A program made the position numbers and the translations under genes. This document shows positions 54,680-61,678 of a stretch of DNA of 64,000 nucleotides, piece by piece; position 1 is the stretch's first letter, and each line of letters starts with the position of its first letter. The notes under the pieces were generated by a model. It was not told where the DNA came from and ran no database searches. It saw nothing but the letters and a program-made list of their open reading frames with translations. The DNA is from Streptomyces sp. WMMC500 (GTDB lineage Bacteria > Actinomycetota > Actinomycetes > Streptomycetales > Streptomycetaceae): assembly GCF_027497195.1 (NCBI RefSeq), contig NZ_CP114905.1, forward strand, positions 5,467,001 to 5,531,000. The letters are read 5' to 3'.

Positions 54680-56059
54680 GTGACGCAGCCACCCCCGCCC
54701 TCCGCCGAGACCCGGTCCGAACCGCACGATCAGCCCCCGGCCCGGACCGCAGCCGACGCCCCCGGCAAGCACCCGCGCAAGCACCCCACCCGCCGCCCCG
54801 CCCTGCGGCGCCCGCACCGCGCCTGGTTCGTCGCGGCGGTGACCTTCGTGACCGTCGTGGCCGCCGCCTCCTTCGTCGCGCTCCCCGGGCTGCTGATCGG
54901 CCCCCTCCACGACGAGTTCGGCTGGTCCCGCGGCACGATCGGCCTCGCCGCCTCGGTCAACCTCACGCTGTACGGCGTCACCGCCCCCTTCGCCGCCGCG
55001 CTCATGGACCGCTTCGGCATACGCCGCGTGGTGGCCGCGGCGCTCGTGATGATCGCCACGGGTGCCCTCCTGAGCCACTGGATGACGGCGAGCTGGCAAC
55101 TGATCCTCTACTGGGGCCTGCTCATCGGCCTCGGCACCGGCTCCATGGCCCTGGCCTTCTCCGCCACCGTCACCGACCGCTGGTTCGTCAAACACCGCGG
55201 CCTGGTCACCGGCCTGCTCACCGCCGCCACGGCCTCCGGGCAACTCGTCTTCCTCCCCCTGCTGTCCTGGGTCGTGGAGACCCACGGCTGGCGACCGGCC
55301 ACGGTGACCGTCGCGCTGGTCTCCGCCGCCGCCATCCCGTTCGTCTGGCTCCTCCTCCGCGACCACCCCGCCGACGTCGGCCTCGCCCCCTACGGCTCCG
55401 CCGAGTTCGTCCCCAAGCCCCCGCCCCGGCGCGGCGCGGCGGGACGCGCCCTGCACGTCCTGCGCGACGCCTCGCGCAGCGGCACGTTCTGGCTGCTCTG
55501 CGGCGCGTTCGCGATCTGCGGCGCGTCCACGAACGGCATCATCCGCACCCACTTCGTGCCCTCCGCCCACGACCACGGCATGGCCATGACCGCGGCCGCC
55601 TCGCTCCTCGCGGTCGTCGGCATCTTCGACATCATCGGCACGATCGCCAGCGGCTGGCTCACCGACCGCTACGACGCCCGCCGGCTGCTCGCCGTCTACT
55701 ACGGGCTCCGCGGCCTGAGCCTGATGTTCCTGCCGCTGCTGCTCGCCCCGTCGATCCACCCGCCGATGATCTTCTTCATCGTCTTCTACGGCCTCGACTG
55801 GGTCGCCACCGTCCCCCCGACGCTCGCGCTCTGCCGCGAGCACTTCGGCGAGGACAGCGCGATCGTCTTCGGCTGGGTCCTCGCCTCCCACCAGATCGGC
55901 GCGGCGCTGGTCGCCTGGCTCGGCGGCGTGGCGCGCGACGTGACGGGCTCGTACGACACGGTCTGGCTGGCGTCGGGCGGCCTGTGCGCGCTGGCGGCGA
56001 TGATGTCGCTGGTGGTGAGGCGCGTACCCCCCGAGGAGAAGGTGCAGGCGGCGGCGTAG
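54680..56059 (+). CDS. MFS transporter (oxalate/formate antiporter-like)
   Basis: This 459-aa inner membrane protein has a cytosolic Pro/His/Arg-rich N-terminal tail of about 50 residues and about twelve membrane helices. The first is AVTFVTVVAAASFVALPGLLI and the loop after helix 2 reads MDRFGIRR. An internal half-repeat GWLTDRYDARRLL is also present. GTG 54680 start. It is divergent from the GlxA regulator. Substrate unknown. A metabolite or drug efflux role is inferred. Confidence 0.87.
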   Translation: MTQPPPPSAETRSEPHDQPPARTAADAPGKHPRKHPTRRPALRRPHRAWFVAAVTFVTVVAAASFVALPGLLIGPLHDEFGWSRGTIGLAASVNLTLYGVTAPFAAALMDRFGIRRVVAAALVMIATGALLSHWMTASWQLILYWGLLIGLGTGSMALAFSATVTDRWFVKHRGLVTGLLTAATASGQLVFLPLLSWVVETHGWRPATVTVALVSAAAIPFVWLLLRDHPADVGLAPYGSAEFVPKPPPRRGAAGRALHVLRDASRSGTFWLLCGAFAICGASTNGIIRTHFVPSAHDHGMAMTAAASLLAVVGIFDIIGTIASGWLTDRYDARRLLAVYYGLRGLSLMFLPLLLAPSIHPPMIFFIVFYGLDWVATVPPTLALCREHFGEDSAIVFGWVLASHQIGAALVAWLGGVARDVTGSYDTVWLASGGLCALAAMMSLVVRRVPPEEKVQAAA

Positions 56060-56139
56060 GACCTACCGGACCCTCGCCGAACGGATGCCCACACAGCCGA
56101 TACACCCATCCCTCCATGTAGGGCGAGATCGGACCGGAA

Positions 56140-56448
56140 TCACCACTCCAGGTCGACCGTCTCGACCGAGCGGTCATCTGTGTGCACCAGATACTCGTCT
56201 GGGTCGAGGTTCATTGCATTGCGTTCCGGCGAGGCCCAGTAGAGCGCGTTCCGTTCGGCGAACGTCTCGGGGCCGTCATACGAGATGAGCCAGACGAACT
56301 GGTTACGCTCCCGGTCCGCCCAGGCGCCACCGATGGTGAAACCCAGCCTCCGGCGCAGCGGCACGATCTCCGCACGCCACCGCTCCACCCACTCATCGAG
56401 CATCCCCTCCCTGACGGTGTAGGTGCGAAGCTGAGTGGTCTTGGGCAT
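56140..56448 (-). CDS. NIPSNAP family protein
   Basis: This 102-aa protein matches the NIPSNAP small-domain family: QLRTYTVREGMLDEWVERW, GGAWADRERNQFVWLISY and SPERNAMNLDPDEYL. GGAGGAC precedes ATG 56448. A longer frame upstream is low-complexity and has no support. Role in bacteria is unclear. It is convergent with the MFS gene. Confidence 0.85.
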   Translation of the reverse strand: MPKTTQLRTYTVREGMLDEWVERWRAEIVPLRRRLGFTIGGAWADRERNQFVWLISYDGPETFAERNALYWASPERNAMNLDPDEYLVHTDDRSVETVDLEW

Positions 56449-56620
56449 CCGAGTCCTCCTGAATCGCAGCTCCTGGACCGCGGCGTACAGGTCGCGGAGG
56501 GGCCAGAGCGATGCTGCGCCACAGATCCAGAACACCGAGGAGGCGGCGCAGTCGGCCTTTATGACTGGTCGACTGCGCTGCCGCCCACGAAGCCTGCGGT
56601 TCCGGACCTGCTCGGACGCG

Positions 56621-57082
56621 TCAGGTATCAAGCTCGCACCACACGATCTTTCCCACGCCTTGCCGCTCGGCCACCCCCCACCGGGCCGCCATCGCCTCCA
56701 CGAGCAGCAACCCCCGCCCGCACTCCTCCTCCACGTCGTACGGCCGGCCCCGCACCGGCACCCGCTCCCGCCGCGCGTCGGCCACCTCGATACGGATCAC
56801 GCCGTCGACGCGGAGTCGCATCGCGAGGTGGAAGTCCCGCCCGGGGACCCGCCCGTGCAACACGGCGTTCGCACACAACTCCGCGACCACCGTCTCCACG
56901 GTCAGCGACACCTCGCCCCCGCGTGGAAACCCCCAGGTGCCGAGCCGCCGCACGGCAAGCAGACGAGCAAGGCGGGCGCCGCGGCGGCTGGACGTGAACT
57001 GCATCGCGAACGTCCGGGCGAGCGCGATTGGTTGTGCGCCAGGGGCGCGTTCCGGTTCTCGTGCAATCGTTGAGGGGTTCAT
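56621..57082 (-). CDS. HATPase-type regulatory protein
   Basis: This 153-aa protein has the RsbW-like ATP-binding fold: ETVVAELCANAVLHGRVPGRDF and a GRGLLLVEAMAARWGVAE glycine box ending in WCELDT. It starts at ATG 57082 after GGGGACGC. It resembles the protein at 51681 and lies upstream of, and divergent from, an XRE-DUF397 pair, a common Streptomyces arrangement. Confidence 0.82.
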   Translation of the reverse strand: MNPSTIAREPERAPGAQPIALARTFAMQFTSSRRGARLARLLAVRRLGTWGFPRGGEVSLTVETVVAELCANAVLHGRVPGRDFHLAMRLRVDGVIRIEVADARRERVPVRGRPYDVEEECGRGLLLVEAMAARWGVAERQGVGKIVWCELDT

Positions 57083-57184
57083 GCGTCCCCACGGTGCCGC
57101 TGATGCGAATAGCCTGGCCAGGCGTACAGATCTTACGCACAGTGATGTATGGATCACGTACTGCAAGTGGGGAGGCGGTTCAGT

Positions 57185-58021
57185 ATGGCGGAATCCAAGC
57201 GTCCGAGTCGACCGGTCGAGGGCGACGGGGCGGGGGTTCTCCGCGCTTTCGGTCGACAGCAGAAAATCCTCCGGGATCGAGCCGGTGTCACACAGCCGCA
57301 GTTGGCCGACCGGATCGGCTACAGCGAGTACATGGTCGGGGCGGTCGAGCAGGGGAGCAGGATCCCGCGGCCGGAGTACGTCGACCAGGCGGATGTGGCG
57401 CTCGACGCGGGCGGGCTGCTGAAGGTGATGAAGCCGGAGTTACTGCGGGTCAAGTATCCGGCGTTCTTCGAGGACTTCGCGGTCCTGGAGAAGGAGGCGG
57501 TGGAGCTGCACGCGTACGACTCGCAGGTTGTCTGGGGTCTGTTGCAGACCGAGGAGTACGCCCGCGCAGTCCTGGAGGCCCGCCGTCCAGCAGTACATGA
57601 GGACATCATCCAGCAGCGAGTCGCCGCCCGACTGGACCGACAGGCGGTCTTCGACCGCCAGCCCGCGCCCATTCTGAGCTTCGTACTCGAAGAGACCGTG
57701 CTGCGACGGCCGATCGGTGGAAAGGCCGTCCTGCGAAGCCAGTTGGAGCACCTGCTCCTGATCGGTCGGCGGCCGAACGTGGAGATCCAGGTCATGCCCA
57801 CAGACCGCGAGGAGCATGCCGGGCTGGCAGGCCCGTTGACCTTGCTTGAGACCGAGGACCAGCGCAGGATTGCGTACGTCGAGGTGCAGGGCACCAGCCA
57901 ACTGATCGTGGAGCGGAAAACGGTTCGTGAGATCGAGGCGCGGTACGGCATCATCCGGGCGCAGGCGCTGACGCCTCGCGAATCACTGGACTTCATCGAG
58001 AAGGTCTTGGGAGGGCTATGA
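57185..58021 (+). CDS. XRE-family regulator with DUF5753 domain
   Basis: This 278-aa protein has an N-terminal helix-turn-helix (LRDRAGVTQPQLADRIGYSEYMVGAVEQG in outline) and the DUF5753 C-terminal domain, VWGLLQTEEYARAVLEAR and PTDREEHAGLAGP. Members pair with small DUF397 proteins and influence development or antibiotic production. A GGGGAGG ribosome site precedes ATG 57185. It overlaps the DUF397 gene by four bases (ATGA). Confidence 0.9.
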   Translation: MAESKRPSRPVEGDGAGVLRAFGRQQKILRDRAGVTQPQLADRIGYSEYMVGAVEQGSRIPRPEYVDQADVALDAGGLLKVMKPELLRVKYPAFFEDFAVLEKEAVELHAYDSQVVWGLLQTEEYARAVLEARRPAVHEDIIQQRVAARLDRQAVFDRQPAPILSFVLEETVLRRPIGGKAVLRSQLEHLLLIGRRPNVEIQVMPTDREEHAGLAGPLTLLETEDQRRIAYVEVQGTSQLIVERKTVREIEARYGIIRAQALTPRESLDFIEKVLGGL

Positions 58022-58263
58022 GCACGCTGGCTTGGTTCAAGAGCAGCTACAGCGACAGCGAAGGCGGCAACTGCATCGAGGTCGCCCTCGACTGGCACAA
58101 GTCGTCCTACAGCGGCAGCGAAGGCGGCGCCTGCGTCGAGGTCGCCACCACCCCCACCACCATCCACGTCCGTGACTCCAAGGACCCCGAAGGCCCGGTG
58201 CTCACCTTCTCCGCCGACGCCTGGCAAGCCTTCACCGCCTACGCCGCCACCTCACCCCACTAA
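58018..58263 (+). CDS. DUF397 protein with internally duplicated signature
   Basis: This 81-aa protein is the coupled partner of the XRE regulator. The DUF397 motif occurs twice: WFKSSYSDSEGGNCIEVAL at residues 6-24 and WHKSSYSGSEGGACVEVAT at 26-44. The remainder, HVRDSKDPEGPVLTFSADAW, is the usual DUF397 C-terminal end. The duplication suggests an internal tandem event. Confidence 0.9.
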   Translation: MSTLAWFKSSYSDSEGGNCIEVALDWHKSSYSGSEGGACVEVATTPTTIHVRDSKDPEGPVLTFSADAWQAFTAYAATSPH

Positions 58264-58350
58264 CAGCAACCCACCCCTGCAACCGGGCCCTGCGTTCTGG
58301 CCCGGTTCAGGCGGTGCGGGGCGGGCCCACCAGCTCTTCCCGAGATCGTT

Positions 58351-59007
58351 GACATCGCCCGCCACACCCGCGCCTGGCTGGGCCGGGTGATCCGCTACCT
58401 GGCCGGCGAGGAGGGGGTCCGGCAGTTCCTGGACATCGGCACCGGGCCGCCGACCGTCGACAACACCCATGAGGTCGCCCAGCGGGTGGCGACTGAGTTA
58501 CGGATCGTCTAGGTCGACAACGACCCCCTGGTCCTAGCCCACGCCCGCGCCCTGCTGACCTCCACCTCCGAGGGCGCCACCGACTACGTGGACGCCGATT
58601 TGCGTGCCCCTGAACACATCCTCGCTCAGGCCGCGAAGACGCTGGACTTCAGCCGGCGAGTAGCGATCACCATGCTGGGCGTCCTGCCGTTCGTCGGTGA
58701 CGACGACCAGGCGCGGACGATCATCCAGACGTTGCTCGACGCCGTGCCGTCCGGCAGCTTCCTGGCCGTCTGCCACAGCACCACCGAGATCACCGGGGAC
58801 CGCATGGCGGAGTCCGTGCGCCGCTGGAACGAAGCCGGCTCGGCCGTCTACCACCTGCGCACCCCGGAGCGGATCGCCTCCCTCTTCGACGGCCTGGAAC
58901 TGCTGGAGCCCGGCGTGGTCACGCTGACGAAGTGGCGGCCCGAGCCCAACATCTTCGGCCAGGCACCTGACACGGACGAGTTCTGCGCAGTCGGCCGCAT
59001 GCCCTAG
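58351..59007 (+). pseudogene. Decayed DUF574-type SAM-dependent methyltransferase
   Basis: This remnant reads in one frame from about 58351, where the 5' end of the usual protein (start and PEST-like N-terminal region) is missing. A SAM-binding FLDIGTGPPTVDNTHEV stretch is followed by an in-frame TAG at 58510-58512, where intact relatives read RIVYVDNDP. The 3' part continues intact as a 139-aa frame (58588-59007) ending VGRMP. Absent start, internal stop and truncated 5' end argue for a pseudogene. A short product from ATG 58588 would lack the SAM site. Confidence 0.85.
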
Positions 59008-59285
59008 CAACGGCTTGCTGCTCGGCGTCTCTACCGAGCCCGGCACCGTCGTGGGCCCTGTCGTTACCACATCGGATGGTGCGGTAGGCGTCGCGCCAGG
59101 CAGGCTGTTGGCGTAGGTGTCTGCCTGGGTTCGCCACAGAGTCGCATCCTTTCGTGGTCGAGCAGCGATTCGTGCCTGCCTTCCTCGGCGATCACGCCGC
59201 CGTCGAGACGGCCGGACCTTGTCTCGCTGAACCACCGCCAGCGGGGAAGACTGCACGTACACGCCGGCGAAATGAGGAGGGGGCG

Positions 59286-60068
59286 GTGCCCGTGGTCGCG
59301 GCCAACGGGGCGGATTCGGCGCTCAGGCGGGCCCGGGTGGCGCGGAACATGACGCTGGAGGAGGCGGCTGACGCCCTGAACGCAATTACCGGGGGCGCAT
59401 CGGACGCGAGCCTGATGAGCGCGTGGGAGTCCGGTCGGCGCCGAACCGGCAAGCGGAATCGGGCAGGGCTGTGCCAGCTCTACCGGGAGCGCCCGGAGGT
59501 GCTGTTCGCCCATCAGGACGGCGCGGAGGCCACCAGCGTGCTGGAGTCCTCCGGCACCGCGGTGGTGGTCAAGGTGCTCACCCGCTGGACCGACTTGGTC
59601 GAGGCGATGGTGGACGTCGCCGCCGCGGCACGCGAGCACCTGGTCGTCACCGGCTCCCGGAGCCGGGAGAAGGCGTATCTGGCGGCGATTGAGACTGCCG
59701 TGGCCCAGCACCCGGACCTGTTGCACTACCGGGTGCTGTACGGTCCGCCGCGCCACCGTGTGCTGGCCGACCACCTGTTGCGGCTGCTGGAGCTGCGTGA
59801 CCCGTCCGCTCGCCGCAACGGTGTCAAGACGCTGCGCATCGGGATGGTGGAGCAGGTTGAGGCGCTGGAGAGGTTCTTCGTCGCTTCCGAGACCGCTGCC
59901 GTGGCGCCGCTGCCGTCGTTCCATGGGGCCGAGGGCTTCGACTGCGGCGTGTTACTCGGCCGGGAGGCGGCAGTCGGGCTGGTCCACCATGGGCGGGAAG
60001 CGTGCGCGTCCGCGCGGCCGGTGGAGACGATCAAGGCCGTCCGCGCGTTGCCGGTACGGCACAGCTAA
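59286..60068 (+). CDS. XRE-type regulator of the lasso peptide cluster
   Basis: This 260-aa protein has an N-terminal helix-turn-helix (LRRARVARNMTLEEAADALN, then DASLMSAWESGRRRTG). A C-terminal domain of about 180 residues follows (TRWTDLVEAMVDVAAAAREHLVVTGSRSREK), of a type seen in Streptomyces regulators beside biosynthetic genes. I chose GTG 59286 behind GAGGAGGGG. The frame is open 44 codons upstream but that stretch has poor features. It ends 16 bases before the M20-like gene and is likely in the same transcript. Confidence 0.7.
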   Translation: MPVVAANGADSALRRARVARNMTLEEAADALNAITGGASDASLMSAWESGRRRTGKRNRAGLCQLYRERPEVLFAHQDGAEATSVLESSGTAVVVKVLTRWTDLVEAMVDVAAAAREHLVVTGSRSREKAYLAAIETAVAQHPDLLHYRVLYGPPRHRVLADHLLRLLELRDPSARRNGVKTLRIGMVEQVEALERFFVASETAAVAPLPSFHGAEGFDCGVLLGREAAVGLVHHGREACASARPVETIKAVRALPVRHS

Positions 60069-60084
60069 TCGGGCGAGGAGTGGC

Positions 60085-61278
60085 GTGAGCGACAACCTTC
60101 AGCAGGTGGCCAAGGCCCGCGTGGCATCCGTGATCGGGCTGGCCCAGGAGCTGATCCGGCGCCCCAGTCGGGCCGGGATCGACGGCTACGGGCCAGTTCT
60201 GGGCGTGCTGGAGGACTGGCTCGCCGTCCGCAATTTGCCGCACCGTCGCCTGCGCGACCCGGCGGGTGAGCTGGTTGGGCTGTTGGTGGAGATCCCCGGC
60301 GGCCGACCGGGAAAGTGGTGGACGCTTGACGCGTGTGTCGATACCGCCCCCTATGGCGACGAGGCCGCCTGGTCGTTCCCGCCGGCCGCGGGTGACGTGG
60401 TGGACGGCTGGCTGCGGGGCCGGGGTGCGGCGGACTCCAAGCTGGCCGCCGCGGTGTTCTGCCACATTGCCGCCGACCTCGCCCCCCGGGCCGCCGAGTT
60501 CAGCGGCGGGCTTGCCGTGCTCCTGGACGTCGACGAGCACACCGGTGTTTTCGGCGGTGCGCGCGCCTATCTCGCCGACGAGGCCGCGCATCGTCCAGCC
60601 GGGGTGATGATCGGCTACCCGGGCCTGGAGGAGGTCGTGGTCGGTGGCCGGGGCCTGTGGCGGGCCACGGTGACCGTGTACGCGCCCTCCGGGCACTCGG
60701 GTTCCAGCAGGACCGTGGTCGGCGCGATCTCGCGGGCGGCGCATCTCGTGCAGCTCCTGGACGCGGCCGATCTGCCCGGTGTGGCTGGCGGCGGCGGGTT
60801 CCCGCTGCCTCCGAAGGTTTCGGTCACCGCGTTTCACGGCGGCGAGGGCTTCTCCGTCATTCCGGACCGGGTCGACCTCAACGTCGATGTGCGCACCACC
60901 CCGGGTTTCGACGCGCATGACGCGGAGACCCTCGTCCGCAAGACTGTCGCCGAACTTGACGCGGAGCTGCCCGCCCCGGCTCCCACCGAGGTCGCCCCCG
61001 TCGCTGTGTGGCCGCCTTTCCGCCTGGCTGAGGACGAGCAGCCCGCCGGAGCCCTGCTGAACGCTGCTGCGGCTGCCGGGCTGACGGTGCGGGCGAAGAC
61101 CGCGGGCCCGTCGAACATCGGCAACCTGCTGGCCGGGGAGGGCATCCCGGCGACCGCCGGCTTCGGGGTGCCGTATGAAGGGCTGCACGGCATCGACGAA
61201 CGTGCCCACCTCGACGAACTCCCCTCGGTGTATGCCGTCTACCACCAGAGCGTCCTTGACCTTCTCCAGGCGGGCTGA
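60085..61278 (+). CDS. M20-family metallohydrolase-like protein with altered metal ligands
   Basis: This 397-aa protein has the M20/ArgE/DapE fold, including the lid His in YAPSGHSGSSRTV and the GRGAADSK loop (Asp117 kept). Other ligand positions have changed: the usual HxD reads ACVD (Cys84, Asp86), the usual EE reads DEHTG (Glu151 kept, His152), the usual D/EPT reads IGYPG (Tyr178). The last His (His368 in GLHGIDER) is kept. It follows the regulator by 16 bases and lies 137 bases before the lasso precursor. It may act on precursor or product, but catalysis is uncertain. Confidence 0.8.
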   Translation: MSDNLQQVAKARVASVIGLAQELIRRPSRAGIDGYGPVLGVLEDWLAVRNLPHRRLRDPAGELVGLLVEIPGGRPGKWWTLDACVDTAPYGDEAAWSFPPAAGDVVDGWLRGRGAADSKLAAAVFCHIAADLAPRAAEFSGGLAVLLDVDEHTGVFGGARAYLADEAAHRPAGVMIGYPGLEEVVVGGRGLWRATVTVYAPSGHSGSSRTVVGAISRAAHLVQLLDAADLPGVAGGGGFPLPPKVSVTAFHGGEGFSVIPDRVDLNVDVRTTPGFDAHDAETLVRKTVAELDAELPAPAPTEVAPVAVWPPFRLAEDEQPAGALLNAAAAAGLTVRAKTAGPSNIGNLLAGEGIPATAGFGVPYEGLHGIDERAHLDELPSVYAVYHQSVLDLLQAG

Positions 61279-61280
61279 CA

Positions 61281-61330
61281 TCCCAAGCGCGTCCCAGGTT
61301 TCTCCCAGATCCACTCCCAGCAAGTCCCCA
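61281..61330. promoter_or_regulatory. Phased TCCCA repeats upstream of the lasso precursor
   Basis: TCCCA(G) blocks start at 61281, 61292, 61303 and 61315, with TCCCC at 61325, giving spacings of 11, 11, 12 and 10 bases. They occupy one face of the helix, as direct-repeat operators for activators such as SARP proteins do. They lie about 90-135 bases before the precursor ATG. Confidence 0.6.
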
Positions 61331-61368
61331 TCTCCGTCTCTGGGAACGTGCCCTCGTCCGCGGTGACA

Positions 61369-61388
61369 TAGAGGCAGCACCACCTCTA
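61369..61388. promoter_or_regulatory. Inverted repeat before the lasso precursor
   Basis: A 6-bp inverted repeat, TAGAGG and CCTCTA with eight bases between, lies about 28 bases before the precursor ATG. It may be an operator at the precursor promoter or an mRNA hairpin near the ribosome site. Confidence 0.4.
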
Positions 61389-61415
61389 CATCCACCGAGA
61401 CAAGGGAGGCCGGTC

Positions 61416-61595
61416 ATGGCCGAGCAGACCCCCGTCACCGCCAAGCCCAAGCCCGCTGCCAAGGGCACCCCCGTGACGCCGCCGAGGAGCACTGGCGGCT
61501 TCGCGCCGCAGGTCAGCACCTACCCGGTGCCGGCCCTCACCCTGGGCCGGCAGACGTTCAACGACTCGGACAAGGACAACTACTTCGAGGGCTGA
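61416..61595 (+). CDS. Lasso peptide precursor
   Basis: This 59-aa peptide has a Pro/Lys/Thr-rich leader beginning MAEQTPVTAK with a YPVPALTL end, and a predicted 16-residue core GRQTFNDSDKDNYFEG (residues 44-59). A Thr at the penultimate leader position (-2) is the lasso hallmark, and Gly1 with Asp7 or Asp9 gives a seven- or nine-residue macrolactam ring. The leader is short between the Tyr-Pro-Val-Pro recognition segment and the cut. GGGAGG precedes the ATG. The cyclase gene starts 83 bases later. Confidence 0.85.
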   Translation: MAEQTPVTAKPKPAAKGTPVTPPRSTGGFAPQVSTYPVPALTLGRQTFNDSDKDNYFEG

Positions 61596-61678
61596 CGCCC
61601 AGGACAGCACCGGGCAGCCCCGGGGGCCGGTCGCTACGGCGGGCGGCCCCCGGGCGCGTCTGAAGGGGAGGCGAGCAG

